Shown here piece after piece: positions 45,046 through 55,561 of a stretch of DNA of 64,000 nucleotides; the stretch's first letter is position 1, and every line of letters starts with the position of its first letter. Made by a program: the position numbers and the translations under genes. A model generated the notes under the pieces. That model was not told the DNA's origin and made no database searches. It saw only the letters and a program-made list of their open reading frames with translations. The stretch spans positions 62,001-126,000 of the forward strand of contig JADKEH010000007.1 in assembly GCA_016718155.1 (NCBI GenBank), read 5' to 3'. This DNA comes from Candidatus Rhodoferax randersensis (GTDB lineage Bacteria > Pseudomonadota > Gammaproteobacteria > Burkholderiales > Burkholderiaceae_C).

Positions 45046-46625
45046 TCACTGCTTCGCCACCCGGACCGGCTTGTTCTTGGTGGCCTTGGTGTTCTTGCTG
45101 GACTTTGCGCCCCGACCCGCCTTGGCCACGCGCGTGCCTGGGCGGTTTTTCGCTACGCTTTTGGCCTTGGTGGGCAGGAACACCACCACGGGTTGGCCGG
45201 TTTTGAAACTGGCGGTAGTTGCCACCTTGTTCCACTCGGCCACGTCGCTGGCTGCCAGGTGGTAACGCTTGGCGACACTGGCGACTGAATCGTTCTTGGC
45301 GGCCTTGACAACGGCGCGTCTCGGCGCAGCATCGGCGACCAGGAGAGTTGGCCGTTCTCGGCCACGTGTTCGGCCACATCCTGCTGCATGCGCTCGCCAC
45401 GCGGCACCATCAGAGTGGAGCCGGCGCGAATCACGACCCGCGCCGGGATCTTGTTGACGTTGCGCAGGTCGGCCTCGCTCATGCCCACGCGTTTGGCGGC
45501 TTCGGCGCTGCGCATGGTGGTAGGGGCGATCCACACGGTCCACTGGCCAGACGACCACCGCCGTAGCTGTTCAGGTTGTTCTGGAACACGGTCGCGTTGT
45601 CCCAGGGCAGCAGGATCTGCGGCGTGCCGGCGGCCAGAATCACCGGGCGATTGGCCGACGGGTTGAGTGCCTTGAAATCTTCCAGCGGCACCTCGGCGAG
45701 CTTGGCTGCCAGCACCACATCGATGTCGCGCTTGATGTCCACGGTCTGAAAGTAGGGGTGATTGCCGATTGCTGGCAGGGGTGGAGGCGAACTTGTCGGG
45801 TGCCGCCACGATGTTCTTGATGGCTTGCAGCTTGGGCAGGTAGAAGCGCGTCTCCATCGGCATGGTCAGCTCGGTGTAGCCGGTGCCCAGCCCCTGTTTT
45901 TCATTGCGCGCAATGGCGCGGCCGACGCTGCCCTCGCCCCAGTTGTAGGCGGCCAGCGCCAGGTGCCAGTCGCCAAACATGCCGTGCAGCTTTTGCAGGT
46001 AGTCCAGCGCGGCGCGGGTCGAGGCCAGCACGTCGCGCCGGTCGTCGCGAAAGGCGTTTTGCTTGAGCTCGAACGACTTGCCTGTGGCGGGCATGAATTG
46101 CCACATACCGGCGGCCTTGGCGCTGGAGACGGCTTGGGGGTTGAAGGCGCTCTCCACGAATGGCAACAGGGCCAGCTCGGTTGGCATGTTGCGCATCTCA
46201 AGCTCTTCAACGATGTGAAACAGGTACTTGCGCGAGCGCTCCGTCATGCGAAAGATATAGTCCGGCCGGCTGCTGTACCAGCTCGCGGTCGTGCACCAGG
46301 GCGGTATCGAGGTCTGGCATGGCAAAGCCGCGCCGGATGCGTTCCCACAGGTCGGACGGGGTGGCCAACTGAGCCACCGCCAGCGATGCGGCCTGGGTGG
46401 CGGTGATCGGCTGCAACGGTTCATCGGGCAGGATGAATACCCGCGCCGGTGGCGGGATCGGTGTTGCCGGGACGGGCACCGGCACTGGTGGGGCGCTCGG
46501 CCAGCGCTGCCGGTGGCGCCACCGAGGGCGCTGGGAGCGGTCAGGGTGCTGGCGCAGCCTGCCAGCAGCAGGCAGCAAAGCCAGGTGGCGTGCGGGATAA
46601 GTCGGCTCAAAATTGGTTCTTCCAT
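45046..46625 (-). CDS. mltD: Lytic murein transglycosylase D, multiply frameshifted as sequenced
   Basis: Cleaves peptidoglycan strands. Lipoprotein signal LLLAGC near residues 20-25. Pro-rich linker (VPVPATPIPPP) and the start of the domain lie in a second frame; the SLT catalytic part returns to the first frame with catalytic Glu in PFVESAFNPQ, AAGMWQFMPATG and AAYNWGEGSVGRA. C-terminal LysM-type repeats are split among frames (DVVLAAKLAEVPLEDFKALN; VGMSEADLRNVNKIPARVVI; DSVASVAKRYHLAASDVAEWN), and the tail is Lys/Ala-rich. About five indels between 46530 and 45330. Starts 18 nt inside the gloB end, so the two form a unit. Confidence 0.82.
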
Positions 46626-47368
46626 TGGCGAAGGGCGGCGAAGACGCTGACTTCGTCGGTTGCATGGGCGTCAAACACCTGCGCGGCCTTGATCAACGCG
46701 GGCAGGCGGCTGCGCAAGAAGGGGTTGATTTGCCGCTCCAGCGTCAAGGTTGACGGCGTGTGGGCGGTGCTGGTTGCGCAGCGCCAGGCAGGCCGAGGAA
46801 TGCTTGGCCAGCGCGGCGTTGTCGGGTTCCACCGCCAGGGCGAAACGAAGGTTGGACAGCGTGTACTCATGGGTGCAGCATACGCGTGTGGCACCGGGCA
46901 GCGCGGCCAGGCTGTCCAGCGAGGCCAGCATCTGCGCTGGCGTGCCCTCGAACAGACGACCGCAACCGGCCGCGAACAGGGTGTCGCCGCAAAACAGCAG
47001 CGGCGCGCCATCCAGCGCCGGGCAGTATAGGCAATATGTCCGGCGGTATGGCCGGGCACATCGATGACTTCAAATTCAGGCCCAGCGCGCAAGCGGTCGC
47101 CACCATTGAGGCGTGTGACTGGCTCTGGCATGCGTTCGCGTGCCGGTCCCCACACGGGGGCGCCGGTGGCTTGGCGCAGGGCCTCAACACCCCCGGTGTG
47201 ATCAGCGTGATGGTGCGTGACTAGAATGGCTTGCAAGCGCAGGCCGTCGCGCTGCAGGGCAGTTTGAACCGGCTGGGCGTCGCCAGGGTCCACCACCAGG
47301 GCGGCGTCCCCATCGTGCAGCAGCCAAATGTAGTTGTCGGCAAAGGCTGGCAGCGGAATTAAGTTCGT
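46607..47368 (-). CDS. gloB: Hydroxyacylglutathione hydrolase (glyoxalase II), frameshifted, odd start
   Basis: Hydrolyses lactoyl-glutathione in methylglyoxal detoxification. Metallo-beta-lactamase motif THHHADHTGG and later GHTAGHIAY, CGDT, HEYTLSNLRFA and the C-terminal NPFLR. Indels near 47030 and 46757 move the middle part (CGDT to HEYT) to another frame. The family N-terminus NLIPLPAFADNYIWLLHDG is present, but its start codon would be ACG at 47368-47366; an in-frame TGA lies just upstream and no ATG, GTG or TTG fits. One base change (ACG for ATG) or a real ACG start would explain it. Followed by mltD. Confidence 0.85.
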   Translation of the reverse strand, partial: TNLIPLPAFADNYIWLLHDGDAALVVDPGDAQPVQTALQRDGLRLQAILVTHHHADHTGGVEALRQATGAPVWGPARERMPEPVTRLNGGDRLRAGPEFEVIDVPGHTAGHIAYTARRWMARRCCFAATPCSRPVAVVCSRARQRRCWPRWTAWPRCPVPHAYAAPMSTRCPTFVSPWRWNPTTPRWPSIPRPAWRCATSTAHTPSTLTLERQINPFLRSRLPALIKAAQVFDAHATDEVSVFAALRQWKNQF

Positions 47369-48187
47369 GAGCGATCAAATTATAGGTTTGCAGGATTGGT
47401 TCCAGACTCCGCCCGGGCAGTACCTGCTGGCGTGGGAGCGCACGCAGCTGGACCGGGCGGTGGCCGACATGTTTGGCTTTCACGCGCTGCAGCTGGGGTT
47501 GCCGGGGATCGACTGCCTGGCGGCCAATCGCATGCCGCACCGCTGGCTGGCCGACTGCATGCCGACAGCAGGGCAGAGTTTGCAGCGCGATGCGTCGCGG
47601 CCCACCTGCTTGGTCACCGATTTCGCGGCCCTGCCGTTTCCGCCGGCCAGTCTGGATCTGGTGGTGCTGCCGCACACCCTGGAACTCAATGCCGACCCCC
47701 ACGCCACCCTACGCGAAGTGGAGCGTGTGCTGGTGCCGGAGGGGCGGGTGGTGATCTGCGGCCTCAATCCCCTGAGCCTTTGGGGTTTTCGGCAGCGTCG
47801 CGCGCGCTTGCTGCACGGGCCGGCTGGGGTGAACTGTTTCTGCCCGAGGCGGGCGACTTTATCGGCCACTGGCGCATGCGAGATTGGTTGCGTTTGCTAA
47901 GCTTTGAGCTTGAATCGAGTCACTTTGGATGCTATCGACCGGCGCTTTCCAAAGCGCAATGGCTGCGCTACTTTGAGTGGATGGACTGGACCGGTCGGCG
48001 CTGGTGGCCAATCCTGGGCGCTGCGTATTTCCTGGTGGCGGTCAAGCGGGTGCGCGGCATGACCCTGCTGGGGCCGGCCTGGAAGCCTGCGCGCGCGCTG
48101 GCCAGTGCGCCAGTGTCGGTGGCCAATAGTCACACTGCTGGCCGTGCTGGCACGTTGGAGAACTGGACAATGAGGAGTGACGATTGA
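47367..48187 (+). CDS. SAM-dependent class I methyltransferase (frameshifted as sequenced)
   Basis: About 273 aa once repaired. GTG 47367 begins SDQIIGLQDWFQTPPGQYLL, the start typical of this Burkholderiales family. Methyltransf_11 core: DFAALPFPPASLDLVVLPHTLE and REVERVLVPEGRVVICGLNPLSLWG. Near 47822-47836 one base shift moves the reading frame so that ELFLPEAGDFIGHWRMRDWLRLL continues in the next frame, ending at 48187. It sits between gloB (divergent, start codons overlapping) and rnhA (TTG start in overlap), a conserved order in betaproteobacteria. Substrate unknown. Confidence 0.82.
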
Positions 48188-48566
48188 ACGCAGTGCAGAT
48201 ATACAGTGACGGGCCTGCAAGGGCAACCCCGGCCGGGCGGCTGGGGCGCCTGGCTCAAGTCGGCTGACTCCCACAAGGAGCTTTTTGGCGGTGAACTGGG
48301 GACAACCAACAACCGCATGGAGCTGACCGCCGTGATCGAGGGCTTGGCCGCGCTCAAGCGACCGTGCAAGGTAACGCTGTATGTGGACAGCCAGTACGTG
48401 CTCAAGGGCATGACCGAGTGGATTGCGGGATGGAAGTCAAAAGGCTGGAAGACCGCGTCCAAACAGCCGGTGAAGAATGTGGACCTGTGGCAGCGTCTGG
48501 ATGCGCTGGTGTCGGGCGCGGGCCATGAGATTGAGTGGGTCTGGGTCCGGGGTCATAACGGTGACC
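48184..48566 (+). CDS. rnhA: Ribonuclease HI, frameshifted and 3'-truncated by low-quality sequence
   Basis: Degrades RNA in RNA-DNA hybrids. TTG 48184 begins NAVQIYSDG; the first catalytic Asp is in YSDG. Two missing bases (GGGG to GGG at 48211-48213, and near 48231-48238) split GACKGNPGPGGWG across frames. The rest reads NNRMELTAVIEGLAAL (catalytic Glu), LYVDSQYVLKG (catalytic Asp) and VWVRGHNGDPG. The C-terminal 20-30 residues, with the last catalytic Asp region, are replaced by a G/C homopolymer tract. dnaQ, the usual next gene, is absent. Overlaps the methyltransferase stop. Confidence 0.85.
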
Positions 48567-48646
48567 CAGGCGGGGGGGGGGGCGGGCCGGGGGCCCGCGG
48601 CGCCCCGGCCGGCGGGGCCCCCCGGGGGGGCCGGGGCCCCCCGGCA
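48567..48646. other. G/C homopolymer tract, probable sequencing or assembly artefact
   Basis: Runs of up to 14 G and 6-8 C in succession (ggcggggggggggg, ccccccggggggg) begin abruptly within rnhA and end at a copy of a dispersed repeat. No coding sense in any frame. Together with the loss of the rnhA end it suggests a false join or poor consensus. Confidence 0.75.
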
Positions 48647-48691
48647 GGTCCGTGTGCGGTATCGGCCCGGATACGGGCAGCTGCAATGACG
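48647..48691. repeat. Copy of the cacacggacc repeat variant (inverted relative to 26095)
   Basis: ggtccgtgtgcggtatcgg ... cagctgcaatgacg is the reverse complement of 26095-26140 with one base missing and one substitution. It directly follows the homopolymer tract, so repeat-induced misassembly is plausible. From 48692 to 48827 I see no gene; this stretch is the leader of the efflux operon. Confidence 0.85.
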
Positions 48692-48827
48692 GTGTCTTCA
48701 TGATAGGGCAGGCAACAGCCGATGTCCGTTAGCGGCAGGGTCAATCAGGTGCTGTTACATTGTTCGGTGATGGTCGCGGCTGGTTTTTGACGCCAACGCC
48801 GACCCCCTCTCTTGCTTCCTACTGTTC

Positions 48828-50081
48828 ATGCGCACTAAAAAAATCCTGTTTCCGGTGGTGATGGTGTCGGGTGTCTTGGCCGCCTTGGCACTGGCCTGGT
48901 GGGTTCAGAAACCAGGCACTTTTCAGAAACCAGGCACCTTGGCGGCCGGTGCTCCGTCATCGGACGCACCGGCAGCCGCCGGGCCGGGTGCGGCTGCTCG
49001 CCCCCCGGTGGTGGAGGCGGCCAGGGTTGAAGTCATGACGCTAACCGATGAGACCCAGGCTGTAGGCACGCTGCGCTCGCGCCAGGGCGTGATGCTGCGC
49101 CCGGAGGTGAGCGGGCGCATCGCGCAACTTAATTTCCGGGATGGCGAACGGGTTCGCAAGGGCCAGCTGCTGCTGCAACTCGATGACCAACTGCCGCAAG
49201 CCCAGATTAAGCAAAGCCAGGCCGAACTGTCGATCGCCTTGGCCAATCATCAGCGCAATAAGGAACTGGTGGCGCAGAAGTTCATCAGCCAGCGATCGGT
49301 CGAAGAAAGCGCGGCAGCGCTGGAGGTTGCGCAGGCCAAGCTGGCCTTGGCGCAGGTAACGGCAGCGCGCCTGAAGCTGCTGGCACCGTTTGACGGCATT
49401 GCTGGCATCCGCAACGTCAGCGTGGGGGACTATTTGAAAGACGGCGCCGACGTGGTCAACATCGAGGACATGGACGCGGTGTTTGTCGATTTCCGCTTGC
49501 CCGAGCGCTTCCAGGGCAAAGTGAAGAAGGGTCAGATCGCCATGCTGGATCTGGATGCCGTGCCGGGCCGCCGCTACAGCGCGGTGGTGCAGGCGATTGA
49601 CCCCCAGATTGATGCCAACGGTCGCTCGGTGTCGGTGCGTGCCTGCGTGGACAACCGTCACCTGCAACTGCGCCCGGGCATGTTCGCGCGGGTCAACGCG
49701 GTTTTTGGCGAGCGCGACCAGGCGCGGGTGATCCCGGAGGAAGCGCTGGTGCCGCAGGGCAACCGGCAGTTCGTGATCCGGCTCAAGCCGGGTGTTGACA
49801 AGGAAACCATGGTGGCGCAGCGTGTCGATGTCAAACTGGGCATCCGCAAGCCTGGCCGCGTGGAAATTCTGGAGGGGCTGGAAGCGGGCGACCTGGTGGT
49901 GATTGCCGGCCAGCAGCGCGTGCAGAAGGATGGCATGGCGGTGCGGCTTGCCGAGTTCGGCCAGGCGCCATCGGGCAAGGGACCTGCCGCCGCGCCGGCC
50001 CCGCCTGCCAGCGCGGCGCGCGCGAGCACGCCACCGACGGCCGCCGCTGCCGGGCCCAATCCCTGTCTGCAGGCGAGCTGA
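48828..50081 (+). CDS. RND efflux periplasmic adaptor
   Basis: 417 aa, HlyD/AcrA family. N-terminal membrane anchor (PVVMVSGVLAALALAWWV), an Ala/Pro linker holding a duplicated QKPGT, lipoyl half RPEVSGRIAQLNFRDGERVRKGQLLLQLDD, a helical hairpin (residues about 125-185), second half LLAPFDGIAGIRNVSVGDYLK, barrel and proximal domain with AGQQRVQKDGMAVR. The Pro/Ala-rich C-terminal tail is disordered. The pump gene begins 3 nt after its stop. No outer-membrane factor is encoded nearby, so a TolC from elsewhere would complete the complex. Confidence 0.92.
   Translation: MRTKKILFPVVMVSGVLAALALAWWVQKPGTFQKPGTLAAGAPSSDAPAAAGPGAAARPPVVEAARVEVMTLTDETQAVGTLRSRQGVMLRPEVSGRIAQLNFRDGERVRKGQLLLQLDDQLPQAQIKQSQAELSIALANHQRNKELVAQKFISQRSVEESAAALEVAQAKLALAQVTAARLKLLAPFDGIAGIRNVSVGDYLKDGADVVNIEDMDAVFVDFRLPERFQGKVKKGQIAMLDLDAVPGRRYSAVVQAIDPQIDANGRSVSVRACVDNRHLQLRPGMFARVNAVFGERDQARVIPEEALVPQGNRQFVIRLKPGVDKETMVAQRVDVKLGIRKPGRVEILEGLEAGDLVVIAGQQRVQKDGMAVRLAEFGQAPSGKGPAAAPAPPASAARASTPPTAAAAGPNPCLQAS
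48906..48941. repeat. 18-bp in-frame tandem duplication in adaptor gene
   Basis: cagaaaccaggcactttt (48906-48923) is followed by a second copy differing at the end (48924-48941), coding QKPGTF-QKPGTL in the linker after the membrane anchor. The same cagaaacc word recurs at 61766. Confidence 0.8.
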
Positions 50082-50084
50082 GTC

Positions 50085-53000
50085 ATGCGCCTGGCGGAAA
50101 TCTCAGTGCGCCGGCCGGTGCTGGCCACGGTCCTCTCGCTGCTGATTTTGCTGATTGGCTTGGTCAGCTTCAACCGGCTGGCGGTGCGTGAGTACCCGAA
50201 GATCGACGAACCGGTGGTGACGGTGAGCGTGCGCTACGCCGGCGCCTCTGCCGAGGTGGTGGAGTCGCAGGTTGCCAAGACGCTGGAAGACTCGATTGCC
50301 GGGATTGACGCGGTGGACGTCATCACGTCGATCAGTCGCGCCGAGCAGGCCCAGATCAGCGTGCGTTTTCGCCTGGAAAAAGATGCCGATGCCGCTGCCG
50401 CCGAGGTGCGTGACCGCACCTCGCGCGTGCGCAACCGGCTGCCGCAGGCGATTGACGAGCCGGTGATTGCCAAGGTTGAGGCCGATGCCTTTCCGGTGAT
50501 CTGGCTGGCGTTTTCCAGCGACACGATGAGCCCGTTGCAGATCAACGAGGTACTCAACCGCGTGGTCAAGCCGCAATTGCAGACCGTCACCGGCGCGGCC
50601 GATGTGCGCATCTTTGGCGAGCGCAAGTACGCCATGCGCGTCTGGCTGGACCCGGATCGCCTGGCCGCCTACAAGCTCACCACGCAGGACGCCGAGGACG
50701 CGATCCGCCGCAGCAACATCGAGGTGCCGGCCGGGCGCATTGAGTCGACCACGCGTGAGTTCAGCGTCACCTCGCAGACCGAACTGGTGCGCCCCGAACA
50801 GTTTGCCAACATCGTGATCAGAACGGTCAACGGTTCACCGGTGCGCCTGCGTGATGTGGCGCGGATTCAGGAAGGACCGGCCGAAGAGCGCAGCAGCGTG
50901 CGTCTGAACGGCCGCAGCGCGATCTCCATCGGGGTCATCCGGCAAGCCACGGCCAACCCGCTGGTGTTGTCCAAGGGCGTGCGCGACATGTTGCCCAAGC
51001 TCAAGGCCGATCTGCCACCGGGGCTGACGGTGGACATTGCCAACGACAACTCGGTGTTCATCGAACGCTCGGTGCAGAACGTTTACAAAACCATCTTTGA
51101 GGCGGTTGCGCTGGTGGCTTTGGTGATTTTTGTGTTCCTGCGCACGCTGCGCGCATCCGTGATTCCCATCATCACCATCCCGGTCAGCCTGATCGGCACC
51201 TTTGCCATGATGGCGCTGGCGGGCTTCACCATCAACACGCTGACGCTGCTGGCGCTGGTGCTGGCCATCGGCCTGGTGGTGGACGACGCGATTGTGGTGC
51301 TGGAGAACATCTTTCGGCACATCGAAGAAGGTTTGGAGCCGTTTTCGGCCGCCATCAAGGGTACCCGCGAGGTTGGTTTTGCGGTGGTCAGCATGACGCT
51401 GACCCTGGTGGCGGTCTACGCGCCGCTGGCCTTTACGCCGGGGCGCACCGGGCGCCTGTTCGTGGAGTTTGCGCTGGCGCTGGCCGGTGCGGTACTGGTC
51501 TCGGGTGTGGTGGCGCTCACGCTGTCGCCCATGCTGTCTTCCAAGCTGCTCAGGCACAACCCGAATCCGGGCTGGTTTGACCGGTTCATGGAACGAATGC
51601 TCAGTGCCATGACGCGGGGCTACTCCCGCGCGTTGCGCTGGATCATCGCCCCCGCGCCGGTCGCGGCTGAAGCCGGCCTTTGGGCGACCTTGAGGCGCTT
51701 GGTCTGGAATCGACGCTTGATCATCGTCGGCATCATGGTGCTGTGCGCCGCCTCGATTGCACTGATCCTGCCCGGCATGAAAAGCGAACTCGCTCCGCTG
51801 GAAGACCGGGGCGTGATTCTGGCGGTGGTGAATGCGCCCGACGGCGCGACGCTGGACTACACCTCCCGCTATGTCACCGAGATGGAGCGCCAGGGTGCGC
51901 AGTACAAGGAATTTGACCGTATCTTCGTGACGGCGGGCAACCCGACCGTATCGCAAGCCAATGTGTTCTACCGCACCACCGATTGGAAAGACCGCAAGCG
52001 CACCACACTGGAGCTGGCGCGCGAGATGCAGCCTGGTTTTGCCCGACTCGCTGGGGTTACCGCCTTTCCCATCACGCCGCCGTCTCTGGGTCAGGGCTTT
52101 CGCGAGCGGCCGGTCAACTTTGTGATCATCACCTCGGAGAGTTACCAGGCACTCAATGCCGTGGCGCGACAGTTCATGGACGAGATCGCCAAGAACCCCG
52201 GCATTCTGACGCCCGACATGGACCTGCGCTTGAACAAACCAGAGATCAAGATCGACGTGGACCGCGAGAAGGCGGCTGACCTGGGTGTTGGCGTGGATGT
52301 GGTGGCGCGCGCGGTGGAGACCATGCTGGGCGGGCGCCAGGTCACGCGCTACAAGCGCGATGCCGAGCAGTTTGACGTGATCGTGCAGATTCAGGACTCG
52401 GGGCGCAATACGCCCGAGGACATCGAGCGCATCTTCGTGCGGGGCCGCAACGACACCATGATTCCGCTGGCCTCGCTGGTTCGGGTGCGCGAGGCGGTGG
52501 CGCCGCGCGAACTCAATCACTTCGGGCAACGCCGCTCGGTCACCATCACCGCCAACCTGGCCCCCGACTATTCGCTGGGCCAGGCCCTGACTTACCTCGA
52601 CGCCACCGCCGCCAGGGTGCTCAAGCCTGGCTACACCACCGACCTGAATGGCAGCTCGCGTGAGTTCAAGAACTCGCAAGGCTCGCTGGCGATTGTGTTT
52701 GTGCTGGCGCTGGTGTTCATCTTTCTGGTGCTGGCGGCGCAGTTCGAGAGTTTTGTCGATCCCCTGGTGATCATGCTGTCGGTGCCCTTGTCCATGATTG
52801 GCGCCTTGCTGGCGCTCAAGTGGAGCGGCGGCTCGCTCAACGTGTATTCGCAGATTGGCCTGATCACCCTGGTGGGCCTGATCACCAAGCACGGCATCCT
52901 GATCGTGGAGTTCAGCAACCAGTTGCGCGAGCAGGGGCGGGACCTTGGTGGACGCGGTGGTGCAGGCCGCCACGCAACGCCTGCGCCCGATCCTGATGAC

Positions 53001-53256
53001 CACCGGCGCCATGGTGCTGGGCGCCGTGCCGCTGGCCTTGTCCAGCGGCGCCGGCGCCGAGAGCCGTATCCAGATCGGCTGGGTGATCGTGGGCGGCATG
53101 TCGCTGGGCACGCTGCTGACCATCTTCGTGGTGCCGACCATGTACACCCTGTTTGCCCGCAAGGCCGTGCCGGGGGCCATCACGGCACCGGAGCGCGAGG
53201 CCTTGCCTGCTTCGCCCGACGCGGTGCACCCGGTGGGTGAGGTGCTGGTGAAGTAG
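50085..53256 (+). CDS. RND multidrug efflux pump, HAE1 family (frameshift near 3' end as sequenced)
   Basis: Proton-driven trimeric exporter, about 1057 aa when repaired. Twelve helices; two large periplasmic loops. Proton-relay Asp pair in GLVVDDAIVVLENIFRHIE (TM4) and Lys in GLITKHGILIVEFSNQ (TM10), as in AcrB. The central segment has PSLGQGFRERPVNFVI. An extra T at 52945-52946 (gacctTggtgg) shifts the frame after LREQGRD; the true tail VDAVVQAATQRLRPILMTT ... GEVLVK runs in the next frame to 53256. Divergent drug specificity cannot be read. Without repair the frame ends 16 nt earlier in non-family sequence. Confidence 0.92.
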
Positions 53257-53652
53257 TGGTTTGGTGTTTTTTGTTGTGGGGGGGCCGCAACCGGTCGTCT
53301 GGTTCGAGCTCCACTCGCTCCAGCACAGGGACTGCCACAGGCAGAGTGAGGTAGAGACAACCAAACCCAGCAACAGCTGACAAATCAAGTACCCTGTTCA
53401 GCCGGCAACCAGCCCCACCCCCCGGGGGGGGGGGGGGGGGGGGGGGAAAGAAACTCAACCCAACTCCGCGCCCGTGACCCATCACCACCCAAAAGGGGCA
53501 AACGCATAGCGGGTGTTCAAAGCCCCGGCCCCCCCTCGCGGGGGGGGAAAGGGGGGGGGGGGGGGGGGGGGGAAAAAAAAAAAAGAAAAAATAAAAAAAA
53601 AGACCCCCCCCCCCCCCGCCGCCGCCCCCCGGGGCGGGGGGGCCCCCCACCA
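53257..53652. other. Low-complexity junction with long homopolymers, no gene
   Basis: After the pump stop come about 150 nt of ordinary-looking non-coding sequence, then runs of about 20 G (near 53427), another G run near 53548-53572, a long A-rich tract (53573-53601) and C runs (53604-53617). The tract ends within the last codons of the hybrid kinase. Neither strand has coding sense. I read it as an assembly gap filled with poor consensus. Confidence 0.75.
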
Positions 53653-55561
53653 GCTTGCGTAACAAGCTGCGCAGCTTGGCCGGGCGCACCGGCTTGAACA
53701 GCAGCGTCAGTCCGGCCTGGCGTGACAGGTGGATCAGCTCGGGACTCGTATCGCCGCTCATCAGGCAGGCCGGCACCGGGCGGCCAATGGCCAGGCGCAG
53801 GCGGCGCACGGTCTCGATGCCGTGCTCGGCGTCGCTCAGGCGGAAGTCACTCACGATGACGCCCGGTCGCCACCCGCTGGCCAGCAGTTCCAAGGCGGCG
53901 TCCAACCCATCGACCTGGCGCGTCTGGCAACCCCAGGATTGCAGCAGGCTGCTCAATCCCTCACTGGCCAGCGCATCGTCCTCCACCACCAGCACCGCCA
54001 GATCGTCAAACCGTTCACCCGGCAAGGCCTGTGCCGTGGGCACGGGGGCACACCGCAGGTCGGGCGGTGCCACCACGGGCACTTCGATGGTGAACCGCGT
54101 GCCGCAGCCCAGGCCCGAGCGCAGATGCAGGCGGTGGCCCAGCAGGCGGGTGGTGCGCTGCACGATGTTGAGCCCCAGGCCCAGTCCCTGCTCGCGGTTG
54201 CGTTGCGGGTTACCGACCTGAAAAAACTCCTTGAACACGTCGGCCTGGTTTTCCGGCGCAATGCCGATGCCGCTGTCCGACACCTCGATGCGCGCCAGAC
54301 GCCCATCTCCCCACGGCCGACAAGCCACCAGCACGGTGCCGGCATCGGTATAGCGGATGGCGTTGCCCACCAGGTTGAGCAGCACCCGATGCAACAGCGA
54401 CGGGTCGCTCATGATCCATGCCGCGCTGGGCCGAACCCGCAAACGCAGCCCCTTGCCGGCGGCGGTGGCCGACAGCGTCTCACGCAACTGGTCAAACAGC
54501 TCACTGACCGCGATCGGCCGGACTCGGGTCTGGACCGCCTGTGCCTCCAGTCGCGACACATCCAGCAAGGCGTCGAGCAGGTTTTGCATCGCCAGCACCG
54601 AGGCCTCCAGATTGCCCACCAGTTGGCGGGTCTGCTCGTCCAATGGCAACTGCGACAGCCTTGCCACGAACATGCCCAGCGCGTGCAGCGGCTGGCGCAG
54701 GTCGTGGCTGGCCGCGGCGATGAAGCGCGACTTGGCCTGCGTGGCCGCTTCGGCCTCTTCCTTTTTTTCGCGCAACTCGAAGGTGGCCGCCGCAATGCGC
54801 TGGCTCAGGTCCTTGCGGCTGGACTCCAGCCGCGCCGCCATGTCGTTGAGTCCGCGCTGCACCTCGCCCATCGGGTCGCTCGCCAGAACCGGACCGCGAA
54901 CAAATAGTTCGCCCTGCCCGATGCGCTCAATCATGGTGGCCATGCGCAGCACCGGCTGGTTGACGCTGCGCGCCAGACGCATCGCCAGCCAGCCGCCCAG
55001 CAACACGCCACCCAGCGTCACCAGCAGACCAAGCCAGAGCATGTCGCGTTCGCGCTGGGACACGTTGTCGCGCGAGAACGCCATCACCACGTGCCCCAAG
55101 CGCGCGGCCTCCGGCATGGGCTCGGCGTGCGAGCGCTCGAACAGGTCGTCGATCCTGACCTGGGTCGCCTGCACCGGCTGCACCAACAGATCGGCATTGC
55201 GCTCCAACTGGCGCTGTAGCGCCTCGTCCGCACCCAGGGCGGGCATGGCGGCCAGCTCGAAGCCGCCGCCACGGGCCAGCACCTGGCCGCGCGCATCGAC
55301 GATCAGCACGGCGCGCACATCGGGCTGACGCATGGCCCCGCCCACAATTGCCTGCAGGCTGGCGCTGTTGGCGCTGAACAGGCCAAATTCACTGGCGGCG
55401 GCCATTTGCCGAATCAGGGCACGGGCGCGTTGGTCGTGTGCTTCGGCAATGTCCACCGCACGCCCGCGCAACAGCACAGCGGCCATGACCAGGGCCACCA
55501 GGGTCACCGGCAAGAGCGCCGCCACCAGCATGCGGCTACGGATGTCAAAGGCCACCTTCAT
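53640..55561 (-). CDS. Hybrid sensor histidine kinase with receiver domain, extreme 3' end lost
   Basis: About 640 aa. First membrane helix (MLVAALLPVTLVALVMAAVLL), periplasmic sensor (about 35-165), second helix (LWLGLLVTLGGVLLGGWLA), HAMP, coiled coil, H-box ASHDLRQPLHALGMF (phospho-His), N-box LVGNAIRYTDAG, G-boxes SDSGIGIAPEN and GLGLGLNIV, then a receiver domain with VVEDDALASEG, phospho-acceptor VSDFRLSD and Lys in LLFKPVRP. The stop codon and last few residues fall in the homopolymer junction. Starts in an ATGA overlap with the binding-protein gene, so it is the third gene of the TonB-receptor operon. Confidence 0.88.

Noticed and set aside
53420..53620. Poly-G blocks as G-quadruplex regulatory elements or phase-variable tracts
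   Set aside because: Length, mix of pure G, A and C runs and loss of adjacent gene ends point to sequence artefact.
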